The notes: generated by a model from the letters alone, not told the origin. A stretch of 6,913 nt of DNA from Flavobacteriales bacterium UBA7443 (GCA_002477505.1 DLQB01000128.1:1-6913), one strand, 5' to 3'; shown: positions 1-6,913, numbered from the stretch's first letter. Numbers and translations: made by a program.

Positions 1-2748
1 CAACACAATCTCATTGGCATTCGCCCCTTCCAAAACATTGGAACTCAGGGTGATCAATCGATCCAAATCCTTTCGCTTCACACTGCTGAACGTTGTGCTT
101 CTTTCCGCAGTAGCGACGGCGGAGATTGGCACCTCTTTGATTTGACCGTCGGAGGCACTCCGGAAAATCACCTTTTGATTCATCAAGGCATCCACATTGT
201 TGCGCGATGATTCCTCAAACCGCACGTTGATCGGGTAATCATCCTCACCATCTTTAAAGGTGCTTACCTCGCGCCCAAACAAGGCTGTTCGGATGGTGTA
301 GCCAATGTTTTGCGTGGATAGTCCATAGCGACGAGCCTTCTCACGGTCGATGGTAATCGGCAGCTCCGGCTTCCGCTTGTCGACGTCGATCTTCAGTTCC
401 TCCACTCCCTCAAAATCCAGCTCACGCAAAAACTGGCGCATGGAATTGGCCGTGGCCAAGACATCGTCGTAATCGTCCCCGCGGATTTCAATGTTGATCG
501 GGGGGCCTTGAGGGGGACCGTCAGAGTTTTTGGTAACGATGATTTCGGCATCTGGATAACCTGATAACCGCTCCCGTACCAAGCGCAACACATCCCGCGT
601 TGACTGCCCTCTTCGTTCTTGGAATTTCACGAAATTGACCGCAATTCTAGCTTTGTGTGGCGTATTGCCCAGCGACGGTCCTTCTTGCGGATCGCTCGTT
701 CCATTGCCCACCTGGCCGATAATCGAATTGGCAATGTAGGCCTCCATCTCACCCGTCTCCGGATTGGGCCGCTGAAAACCTTCTTCATTCATCACCTCCA
801 AAACCATTCCTTCAATCTCGCGGGTGACGCGATTGGTTTCTTCAATGTCCGTTCCAATGGGTTTGGTGATGAAAATGTTCAAGTATTGCGGTTCATTGCT
901 TGGGAAGAACTCCACCTTGGGTGGGAAGGCTCCGAGCAAAACAAACGCCAAGACCATCAAGCCCGCCGTTCCAAAGAAAAACGTCCAAGGGCGTCGACCG
1001 GCCAAGGCGTAGCGAAGGAAGCGATCGTATCCCTGCTCCAAACGCGGCAAGAATCGGTTTTGAAACATGCGTGTTCCGGGATTCAGCACATACGCGTTTG
1101 CGATGGTCAATAAGCCAGCAATGAGCAAAATATTGCCGAATGCTGTAGCGCCAACCGCCAAAAATATCCCCCCAAAAACCACCAGTGAAAGCGTCACCCG
1201 ATGGGCGCGTTTTTTGCTTACACCGTTCTCACCTACCCGCATGAAAGCAGCCGTCAGAACAGGGTTTATGACCAAGGCAACAAACAAGGACGAACTCAAG
1301 ACAATCATCAATGTGATCGGCAAGTATTTCATGAATTCCCCGATGAGGCCGGGCCAGATGGCCAAGGGCAAAAATGCCGCCAGCGTGGTTGCGGTTGAGG
1401 AAATGATGGGCCAAGCTACCTCACCCACTCCTTGCTTCGCCGCCTGAATTGACGATTTCCCTTCGTCCATCAATCGGTAGATGTTCTCCACCACTACAAT
1501 CCCATTGTCCACCAGCATTCCCAACGCCAAAACAAGAGAGAAAAGAACCATTACGTTGAACGTGATCCCCAATGCATTCAGGATCATAAAACTCATGAAC
1601 ATGGAGAGTGGGATTGCCACCCCCACGAATAACGCATTGCGCAACCCGAGGAAAAACAGCAACACCCCGACCACCAGCAACACCCCAAAAATGATTGAAT
1701 TCTGCAATTCATCGACTTGCGTCCGTGTCTGATCCGACTGGTCATTGGTGATGGATACATTCAAATTCTCCGGCAAGTAATCGGCCTTCGCATCATCAAT
1801 GATGCCATTGATTCCATTGGAAGCTGCGATGAGGTTTTCGCCCGCCCGCTTGATGATGTCCAGTGAAACAACCGGCTGCAAATACTCGCGTGCATAGCTG
1901 GTTTTCTCTTGCTCAACAAAGTGCACCCGAGCAACATCCCGCAAGTAAACAGGCGAGTTGTTCTCGCTTTTGATGATGACATTCTCAATGTCTTCTGTCG
2001 AATCAAAGTCCCCAACCACTTGCACGGAACGGCGGAAGTTGTCGACCAATAAGTCCCCTCCTGAAATGGTAATGTTTTCCTGTGCAATCGCCCCTGAAAT
2101 GTCATTGAAGCTCACCTGCATCGCCTCGGCACGCAGGTAGTCCACTACTACTTCCACTTCCTTGTCCATGACCCCTCGAATGTCCACTTTGGAAATCTCA
2201 GGGAGCTCTTCAATTTCCTCTTCCAACACCTCCGCATAACGCTTGAGTTCATCGAGGCTAAAATCGCCCGACAGGTTGACATTCATCACCGGAAGCAACT
2301 CGGAGAAATTCAAGGCAAAAACATCGGGATCCGCCGGCAGGTCATCCGGAAAATCCGGGTCAGCCTTTGCGCGGTCCACCGCGTCTTTGACTTTGCGCAA
2401 AGCCTCATCCGAAGTCACATCGAATTCAAACTTTACGTCCACAGCGCTGTAGCCTTGAATGGAAGTTGATGTGATCTCGTCCACCCCCGTAATCGTATTG
2501 ATTTCTTTTTCGAGCGGGCGCGTGATCAGTTTTTCGATGTTGGACGGGCTGTTTCCAGGGTAAGGAGTTCCGATGAATACTTCGGGAATCACCACCTCAG
2601 GAAAGCTCTCCTTCGGAACGGTCAGGTAGCTGTACAGCCCTGAAATGATGATGATGGCGACAAGCACAAATACCGTGGTGGCATTGTTTACGCTCCATGA
2701 GCTCAATCCGAACTCACGCGCCTTTTGGTTTTGGGGTTGGTCCTGCAT
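1..2748 (-). CDS. RND-family efflux pump permease (AcrB-like), C-terminus beyond window
   Basis: Inner-membrane proton-driven transporter subunit of a tripartite efflux pump. The frame is open for 916 codons, from ATG at 2748 to the window edge, with no stop. By comparison with AcrB, roughly 200 residues (TM8-TM12) are missing. Visible in order: TM1 (about residues 23-44) followed by the typical VPKESFPEV and YPGNSP segments; porter domain to about 335; TM2-TM6 (about 350-500); an extra hydrophobic stretch at 518-556; TM7 (about 588-607) leading into VEFFPSNEPQ and the second porter half. TM4 carries LVDNGIVVVENI: Asp414 matches AcrB Asp407 in the proton relay, and AcrB Asp408 is replaced by Asn415. 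The start lies 4 nt after the adaptor stop, implying coupled translation; no strong Shine-Dalgarno sequence is visible. The family assignment is secure. The substrate is unknown; drugs, detergents or lipophilic compounds are family-level possibilities only. Confidence 0.95.
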   Translation of the reverse strand, partial: MQDQPQNQKAREFGLSSWSVNNATTVFVLVAIIIISGLYSYLTVPKESFPEVVIPEVFIGTPYPGNSPSNIEKLITRPLEKEINTITGVDEITSTSIQGYSAVDVKFEFDVTSDEALRKVKDAVDRAKADPDFPDDLPADPDVFALNFSELLPVMNVNLSGDFSLDELKRYAEVLEEEIEELPEISKVDIRGVMDKEVEVVVDYLRAEAMQVSFNDISGAIAQENITISGGDLLVDNFRRSVQVVGDFDSTEDIENVIIKSENNSPVYLRDVARVHFVEQEKTSYAREYLQPVVSLDIIKRAGENLIAASNGINGIIDDAKADYLPENLNVSITNDQSDQTRTQVDELQNSIIFGVLLVVGVLLFFLGLRNALFVGVAIPLSMFMSFMILNALGITFNVMVLFSLVLALGMLVDNGIVVVENIYRLMDEGKSSIQAAKQGVGEVAWPIISSTATTLAAFLPLAIWPGLIGEFMKYLPITLMIVLSSSLFVALVINPVLTAAFMRVGENGVSKKRAHRVTLSLVVFGGIFLAVGATAFGNILLIAGLLTIANAYVLNPGTRMFQNRFLPRLEQGYDRFLRYALAGRRPWTFFFGTAGLMVLAFVLLGAFPPKVEFFPSNEPQYLNIFITKPIGTDIEETNRVTREIEGMVLEVMNEEGFQRPNPETGEMEAYIANSIIGQVGNGTSDPQEGPSLGNTPHKARIAVNFVKFQERRGQSTRDVLRLVRERLSGYPDAEIIVTKNSDGPPQGPPINIEIRGDDYDDVLATANSMRQFLRELDFEGVEELKIDVDKRKPELPITIDREKARRYGLSTQNIGYTIRTALFGREVSTFKDGEDDYPINVRFEESSRNNVDALMNQKVIFRSASDGQIKEVPISAVATAERSTTFSSVKRKDLDRLITLSSNVLEGANANEIVL

Positions 2749-2752
2749 CGAA

Positions 2753-3841
2753 TCAGTCCGTAATGAGGTTTACTTCTTGTCCTTCCACTGTGCGATTGGC
2801 CCCGCGGGAAACCACGTCGTCGCCAAATGCAAGGCCAGAGGTGATGAGCAGATTGTCGCCTGATCCCATGCCCGATACAATGATTTTTTTCCGGATGGTA
2901 CGGACGGCGCTTTGGCCTTCTGCCACAAAAACAAACTCGTCGCCATTGATGTCCTGCTGGACCAATGCACTCGGCAAAACCATCGCGCTATCCAAGTCAA
3001 GGTCCTGCAGCCAGACACTTGCGTACATGTTGGGTAAGAACTTACTGCCTTGGGGCAGCGGCAACGAAATCTCAAGGGTTCGATTGGAAGGGTTGATGAA
3101 TTGCCCAACGCGCCCCACCTTGGTGCGAATGGAATCCACACCACTGACGATGACTTCCGCCGGCATGCCTTGGGTTACTTTGCCCGCATAGTGATCGCTC
3201 ACGCTTGCTCGAACATACAAGTCCTTCAAGTCGACAATGCGCAACAGCGGGGCTCCCGGTATTGCAAATTCCCCTGTTTTCGCCAGGCATCGATCCACAA
3301 CTCCCGCAAACGGCGCTCGCATCAATGCCATTTCCATTTGTTCTTCCAAGGTTTGCTGGGATCGCTTCAATGCTTCCAATTGCGCCTTGGCTTGCAAGAA
3401 CTCAATCTCTGAACCAATTTTTTGCTCCCACAAACGGTCTTGGCGATCGAACACCGCCTGGGCGAGTTCAAGTTGGGTTTGCAATTCAGACATTGAACGC
3501 TCCATCACATCGGTATTGACCCGTACCAGAGGAGCGCCCTCCGTCACCTGCTGGCCTTCGCGCACCAAAACCTCTTCGATGGCGCCACCAAATTCCGTCG
3601 TCAAAAGAGCGTTCCGGTCAGTTTCAACATTGCCTTGAACCGAAAAGCGATGGGTGAATGCCTGCGGAGTGATGCGTGTGACGCCAACCTTGAAGAGGTC
3701 CGAAACGGCCGTCTCTTGCCCAGATGTGCTCGTTTCGGAGGAGCCTGTTTCGGAGGAGCCGCAACTGGCCAAAGTCAAAATTAAAATCACCGTGGGAATG
3801 CCCAGTGCTGTTTTCATGCGTGCGGTATAAGTGCTATTCAT
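2753..3841 (-). CDS. RND efflux membrane-fusion (periplasmic adaptor) lipoprotein, HlyD/AcrA type
   Basis: Periplasmic adaptor joining the RND permease to the outer-membrane channel. From ATG 3841 it has 362 residues, a normal length. An N-terminal hydrophobic stretch ends in a lipobox, LASC, with Cys27 as the predicted lipidated residue. A Ser/Thr/Glu-rich linker follows. Then come a first lipoyl half (about 79-108, EVLVREGQQVTEGAPLVRV), a Gln/Glu/Leu-rich helical hairpin (about 109-170), a second lipoyl half (about 172-205, MRAPFAGVV), a beta-barrel (about 207-285) and a membrane-proximal domain. The start is uncertain. ATG 3841 has a weak purine-rich AAGAAAGAAC upstream. ATG 3817 would give a shorter classical lipoprotein signal with Cys at 19. 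GTG 3877 would overlap the tolC stop as GTGA but gives an unusually long basic leader. No acidic surface-export signal follows the Cys, so a periplasm-facing anchor is expected. Confidence 0.93.
   Translation of the reverse strand: MNSTYTARMKTALGIPTVILILTLASCGSSETGSSETSTSGQETAVSDLFKVGVTRITPQAFTHRFSVQGNVETDRNALLTTEFGGAIEEVLVREGQQVTEGAPLVRVNTDVMERSMSELQTQLELAQAVFDRQDRLWEQKIGSEIEFLQAKAQLEALKRSQQTLEEQMEMALMRAPFAGVVDRCLAKTGEFAIPGAPLLRIVDLKDLYVRASVSDHYAGKVTQGMPAEVIVSGVDSIRTKVGRVGQFINPSNRTLEISLPLPQGSKFLPNMYASVWLQDLDLDSAMVLPSALVQQDINGDEFVFVAEGQSAVRTIRKKIIVSGMGSGDNLLITSGLAFGDDVVSRGANRTVEGQEVNLITD
3732..3761 (-). repeat. 15-bp tandem duplication encoding GSSET twice in the adaptor linker
   Basis: Two adjacent 15-bp units (3732-3746 and 3747-3761) match at 14 of 15 positions; only the last base differs (T against G). 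They are in frame and encode the linker residues GSSETGSSET, directly after the lipidated Cys of the adaptor. A unit length divisible by three means copy-number change would lengthen or shorten the membrane tether without a frameshift. Confidence 0.8.
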
Positions 3842-3873
3842 CGTTCTGTTCTTTCTTGATTTTTTGCGGGCAA

Positions 3874-5307
3874 TCACTCAAATGCGGAGAGGGCCTTTTG
3901 CAATGCGACTCGGGCGTCTAACCACTCCAATGAAGCCGTGAGTGTTTGAATTTTGGCCTCGAGCAATTGGTTTCGAGCCTCATTCATGTCAAAACTCGAA
4001 ACCATGCCTTCTTTGTAGCGCATTTCTGACTGGTTGTATATCTTTTCTGCCAATCGTTCACCGTTGGTCGCGTTATTGAGCATAGCGACCGCGTTCGAAA
4101 AACCCACCTGTGCATTGTCAAACTCCATGGTTGCGGCTTGGGTGATCTGATTCAGGCCAACGCGAGCTCGCTCTTCGCTGATTTTCTTTTTCTCCACTGC
4201 CTGGCGTCCCCCAAAACTCGTCCAAACAGGCATGGAAAAGTTCACGCCCCACAACTGAACGGGATACCAAGCCCTATCTTTTTGAAAGAAATCAAAGGCG
4301 TCGCGTTGAGCGTTGTTTTGATTGGTGTAAAACGCTGAAAGTTGCGGCCAACCTTTTGCTATTTGGCTCTTCACATCCAGTTCTGCCAAATTCAAAAAAA
4401 GTTCCTGTTCTTGAATTCCTGGAACTTCTTCCGGGTTGAAATCACGGCTCATCCATTCCAACTCATTTCCGTTCTCCATCAAGTCGGCCATGCCATTTGT
4501 CAGCGTCAATTTCGCATCCGGAGCAATGCCCATCTGGAAGCGCAACAAGCCCTGGGCCATGGTGATTTGCCCCTGCGAAGCCAGTACCTGGGCCTCAAGG
4601 TCATTGATGGCCAAGTCCATTTGGCTCACCGCAAGCTCGTCTGCAAACCCCGCTTCATTCATCGCGGCTACCTCATCGCGCGTGCCTTTAACCAACGCCA
4701 GTGCTTCATTGGCCAGCGCCAAACCTTCACGCGCAGCAAGCACAAAATGATACGCTTCTGCTACCTGCTGCATGACCTCATCGGCAGTGCGCTGCTGGCC
4801 GCGCTCACGCGATTCCACCAAAAATTGCGAAGCCTTCAATCCAAAGAAATACGAACCACTGAAGATCAATTGCGAAGCTTGTACACCATAGTTGGCGGTG
4901 TGGCTCTGGCCAAATTGAAATTCGGAAAGGGCATCCGGGTCGAAGGGAGGAGCATCAATGCCAACGCCAGTGGCTTCCGAAACCCCGCCGAAAAAATCCG
5001 TGAGGTAAGCCGGGAATCCAAAGACGTCTCCCGCAGCCACTTGTGTAGGAATGTCAATATATTGGCTGTAATCCCCCACAATGCTCACTTGGGGCAGCCC
5101 TTTCGAGAGCACTTCTTTGACATCGCGTTCGGACTTCTGCAAATCCAGCGCTGCATACTGCACCGCAAATGCCTTTTCCAAGGCTATCTGTTGTGCCTGC
5201 TGCAACGAAATGGAATACACCTGCTGGCTCGATCCTTGGAGCGAGAAAAAGGCTGCAAAGCCAATGGCCAGAACGGCCGATTGAAAGGGATTGATGTTCA
5301 TCTTCAT
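3874..5307 (-). CDS. TolC-family outer-membrane efflux channel protein
   Basis: Outer-membrane exit duct of the pump, 477 residues, a usual length for the family. A signal peptide is evident: MKMNINPFQSAV followed by a hydrophobic core, with likely cleavage around residues 25-28. The mature part shows the two-fold repeat of the outer-membrane efflux protein family. Each half begins with a helix rich in Gln, Ala and Glu and then a Gly-x-Pro-Gln turn entering a beta strand (GLPQVS at about 70-75, GWPQLS at about 319-324). Long heptad-like helices follow. The C-terminal helix contains EGMVSSFDMNEARNQLLEA (from residue 433), a form typical of Bacteroidota homologues. The start at 5307 was chosen because it fits the signal peptide and forms an ATGA overlap with the tetR stop; GGAAAAAGAAAAG upstream may serve as a loose ribosome site. 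An upstream in-frame ATG at 5451 would add 48 non-signal residues inside tetR and is rejected. The adaptor gene follows 32 nt later. Confidence 0.94.
   Translation of the reverse strand: MKMNINPFQSAVLAIGFAAFFSLQGSSQQVYSISLQQAQQIALEKAFAVQYAALDLQKSERDVKEVLSKGLPQVSIVGDYSQYIDIPTQVAAGDVFGFPAYLTDFFGGVSEATGVGIDAPPFDPDALSEFQFGQSHTANYGVQASQLIFSGSYFFGLKASQFLVESRERGQQRTADEVMQQVAEAYHFVLAAREGLALANEALALVKGTRDEVAAMNEAGFADELAVSQMDLAINDLEAQVLASQGQITMAQGLLRFQMGIAPDAKLTLTNGMADLMENGNELEWMSRDFNPEEVPGIQEQELFLNLAELDVKSQIAKGWPQLSAFYTNQNNAQRDAFDFFQKDRAWYPVQLWGVNFSMPVWTSFGGRQAVEKKKISEERARVGLNQITQAATMEFDNAQVGFSNAVAMLNNATNGERLAEKIYNQSEMRYKEGMVSSFDMNEARNQLLEAKIQTLTASLEWLDARVALQKALSAFE
5304..5307 (-). other. ATGA stop/start overlap coupling tetR and tolC
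   Basis: The tolC start ATG (5307-5305) and the tetR stop TGA (5306-5304) share bases in a four-base ATGA. This is the usual arrangement for translational coupling and places both genes on one transcript. It implies that the regulator is made together with the pump it probably controls. Confidence 0.8.
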
Positions 5308-5987
5308 TGAAACAGCTTTTCTTTTTCCAGTTTGATTTCGAGGTACTTCGCACCTTTTTCCGTGGATATAGCGCGGATGTGGTACAGGGAAGACTGCACA
5401 TACAAATCCGACAAGGTCATTTTTCCCTGGAAGGTTCCGCGCTCTCCGCATTTTTTTACTTCATAGCCAATAGCAACCAAGAACCGAGCGGTCAGCACTG
5501 CACTGATATCCGTGCGGTACAGCCCTTCTTTTTGTCCCCGCTGAATGTTCCTCTCTACCGCGCCCAAAATGATCTCATCCTCACGCTTATTGATGGTGTC
5601 AAATGCGATGGGATGGTACTTCCTCAGGTCGTGCAGCATGCTTGGATGCATCTTGGTGATGACGGCGTGAACGAAGTCGATGATGGCCAACTCCGAGTCA
5701 ATGGCATTTCCTTGGCGATTTTCCGCCTCTGAAATCACCTGTTCCATCTGATCGCAGTGTGCATTCATGCACCGTTGAATCAAGTCATTCTTATCCTTGA
5801 AATGGAGGTAGAGTGTTTTTTTGGAAACCCCTATTTCACTGGCTAAATCCGCCATGTTCACCGAACGAATCCCCAAGCGCATGAAAATTTCCATCGCGTG
5901 CTGGAGCAAAAATTCAGCACGATCCATGCCTTGGTGTGGTGCAATATTAGCCATTCGGAGCGCGAAAATACGGTGAATATTCCCCAT
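5304..5987 (-). CDS. TetR/AcrR-family transcriptional regulator, probable local repressor of the efflux operon
   Basis: Cytoplasmic one-component regulator: an N-terminal DNA-binding domain and a C-terminal ligand/dimerisation domain. From ATG 5987 it has 227 residues. Helix 1 is about residues 22-38 (MDRAEFLLQHAMEIF). The helix-turn-helix is about 43-62 and ends in the family hallmark VSKKTLYLHFKDKNDLI. The C-terminal part (HPIAFDTINKRED, then an NIQRGQKEGLYRTD segment) resembles TetR proteins found beside RND operons in Bacteroidota; the ligand cannot be inferred. It is the first gene of the operon and overlaps tolC by four bases, so self-regulation is likely by inference. The start is uncertain: ATG 5954 (216 aa) and ATG 5927 (207 aa) also keep the whole DNA-binding domain, are closer to usual family length, and 5927 has AAGG just upstream. 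The roughly 20 residues before helix 1 may not be translated. Confidence 0.92.
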   Translation of the reverse strand: MGNIHRIFALRMANIAPHQGMDRAEFLLQHAMEIFMRLGIRSVNMADLASEIGVSKKTLYLHFKDKNDLIQRCMNAHCDQMEQVISEAENRQGNAIDSELAIIDFVHAVITKMHPSMLHDLRKYHPIAFDTINKREDEIILGAVERNIQRGQKEGLYRTDISAVLTARFLVAIGYEVKKCGERGTFQGKMTLSDLYVQSSLYHIRAISTEKGAKYLEIKLEKEKLFQ

Positions 5988-5988
5988 T

Positions 5989-6030
5989 GGAAACGAAAAT
6001 ATCGTTAAAACGTTTCCGCAGTTTTTAACG
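5989..6030. promoter_or_regulatory. Overlapping inverted repeats upstream of tetR; candidate TetR operator/promoter region
   Basis: Two dyads overlap within 42 bp of the 98-bp gap between hutU and tetR. One has 8-bp arms CGTTAAAA (6003-6010) and TTTTAACG (6023-6030) around a 12-bp spacer. The other has 7-bp arms GGAAACG (5989-5995) and CGTTTCC (6011-6017) around 15 bp. The palindrome AAACGTTT (6008-6015) lies within the overlap. The position directly before a tetR-led operon fits an autoregulatory operator. On the minus strand TATTTTCG (6001-5994) resembles the Bacteroidota -7 element TAnnTTTG with one mismatch, but no convincing -33 TTG sits at the right spacing, so the promoter itself is not resolved. 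In the rest of the gap (6031-6085) only a weak 5-bp hairpin is seen. Confidence 0.45.
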
Positions 6031-6085
6031 CTTGCTCAAATGATTTTCAAGGGCCAAGATTCCGGCAGTCCGGACAATTCATCCA

Positions 6086-6913
6086 TTACTTCAGTGCGTC
6101 GGCGATGAGGCCATCGTCGGCATGCGCTGGCAGGGTGACCTTTAGGAGCGGCTCTTGCTGCATGGCTCGTTGGATGGCCCATTCTGCGCCTTCGTTGCGG
6201 GCCCAACTTCTCCGTGCAATGCCATTATTGACGTCCCAATGAAGCATCGATGTCAGCCGCCGTTCTGCATCTGCACTGCCATCAATCAGCATCCCAAAAC
6301 CACCGTTGACCACCTCGCCCCATCCAACGCCACCGCCGTTGTGCAGCGAAATCCAAGTCGCTCCTCGAAAGGCATCGCCCGCAAAGTTCTGGACCGCCAT
6401 GTCCGCAGTAAATGCCGATCCGTCATAAATATTGGAGGTCTCGCGGAAAGGGGAGTCCGTGCCTGAAACGTCATGATGGTCGCGACCCAGCACCACCGGC
6501 CCAGCCAAACGACCTTGGGCAATCGCATCGTTGAAGGCCTTAGCGATCTTCATGCGGCCCAACGCATCAGCGTAAAGGATTCTCGCCTGGGAACCCACGA
6601 CCAAGCGGTTGGCTTGAGCACCTTTGATCCAGCGAATGTTGTCGTCCATTTGTTGCTGAATTTCAGCAGGCGCTTCTTTCTTCAAATCTTCAAGCACCTC
6701 ACAGGCAATGGCATCCGTCAATTCCAAGTCCGCCGCTTCTCCACTCGCACAGACCCAACGGAAGGGACCAAAACCAAAATCGAAGCACATCGGCCCCATG
6801 ATATCTTGGACATAACTGGGATAACGGAAGCCCGTACCATCCTCATTCATGATGTCAGCACCTGACCGCGAAGCCTCTAGTAAAAAAGCATTTCCATAAT
6901 CGAAGAAATAAGT
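6086..6913 (-). CDS. hutU: Urocanate hydratase (urocanase), C-terminal part; N-terminus beyond window
   Basis: Second enzyme of histidine degradation: adds water to urocanate to give 4-imidazolone-5-propionate, using tightly bound NAD+ as electrophile, in the cytoplasm. The window holds the last 275 codons, ending in TAA at 6086-6088; the frame is open to the window edge. Diagnostic blocks are FFDYGNAFLLEASRSGAD, GFGPFRWVCASG, GRDHHDVSGTDSPFRETS (fragment residues 143-160) and LHNGGGVGWGEVVNGGFG (from 190). These match the long, animal-like urocanase form (about 660-680 residues) rather than the about 550-residue Bacillus/Pseudomonas form. If so, some 390-400 N-terminal residues are missing. 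Where the short form has FQGLPARICWLG, this one reads IKGAQANRLVVG, so that motif's Cys is not present, as in the long form generally. It runs in the same direction as the efflux operon but has no obvious functional link to it. Confidence 0.96.
   Translation of the reverse strand, partial: TYFFDYGNAFLLEASRSGADIMNEDGTGFRYPSYVQDIMGPMCFDFGFGPFRWVCASGEAADLELTDAIACEVLEDLKKEAPAEIQQQMDDNIRWIKGAQANRLVVGSQARILYADALGRMKIAKAFNDAIAQGRLAGPVVLGRDHHDVSGTDSPFRETSNIYDGSAFTADMAVQNFAGDAFRGATWISLHNGGGVGWGEVVNGGFGMLIDGSADAERRLTSMLHWDVNNGIARRSWARNEGAEWAIQRAMQQEPLLKVTLPAHADDGLIADALK

Noticed and set aside
619..1113. 164-codon plus-strand frame opposite the RND permease
   Set aside because: A shadow of the permease coding sequence with no family resemblance; the opposite strand encodes conserved RND residues throughout.
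1..2748. Possible frameshift or pseudogene in the permease, suggested by the many short frames in this region
   Set aside because: Reading the minus-strand frame triplet by triplet from 2748 to 1 shows no stop, and the conserved RND segments occur in the right order in one frame; it is simply cut by the window edge.
4342..5310. 322-codon open frame on the plus strand opposite tolC
   Set aside because: It lies antisense to a clearly homologous TolC gene, and its translation has no recognisable domain and is rich in His, Arg and Gln, as expected of a mirror frame. No promoter or ribosome site is evident.
5308..5451. N-terminal extension of TolC to ATG 5451
   Set aside because: It would place 48 basic, non-signal residues before an otherwise good signal peptide and overlap the regulator gene by about 150 bases; ATG 5307 with the ATGA overlap fits far better.
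6061..6074. Hairpin TCCGG-CAGT-CCGGA just after hutU as a terminator
   Set aside because: The stem has only five base pairs and no T-run follows on the minus strand, so it does not meet the pattern of an intrinsic terminator.
1..6913. CRISPR array, tRNA or rRNA genes, insertion sequence, phage or defence genes
   Set aside because: No spaced direct repeats, cloverleaf-like segments, transposase-like proteins or terminal inverted repeats were seen; the window is almost fully explained by five coding regions.

Overview
The window looks like chromosomal DNA of a member of the Bacteroidota. Base composition is roughly balanced, Shine-Dalgarno sequences are weak, and the TetR, outer-membrane factor and RND proteins read like the versions common in that phylum. 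This assignment rests on protein style only; no rRNA or other marker is present. All five genes lie on the minus strand and coding density is very high.

Right end (6086-6913): the C-terminal 275 codons of urocanate hydratase (hutU, histidine degradation), in the long, animal-like form. A 98-bp gap follows (5988-6085), the only sizeable non-coding stretch. It holds two overlapping inverted repeats just upstream of the next gene, a plausible operator for it.

The rest (1-5987) is one compact operon for a tripartite efflux pump, transcribed right to left: a TetR-family regulator (5304-5987), a TolC-like outer-membrane channel (3874-5307, starting in an ATGA overlap with the regulator's stop), a lipoprotein membrane-fusion adaptor (2753-3841), and an AcrB-like RND permease (2748 down to the window edge, 916 codons seen). 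The permease would take substrate from the inner membrane or periplasm using proton motive force. The adaptor bridges it to the channel, and the TetR protein probably represses the operon until a ligand binds. The substrate cannot be told from sequence.

I do not see a previously undescribed system here. The points worth a second look are the dyad-rich operator region, an apparent extra transmembrane hairpin in the RND permease, the start-site ambiguities of tetR and the adaptor, and a small in-frame repeat after the adaptor's lipobox.
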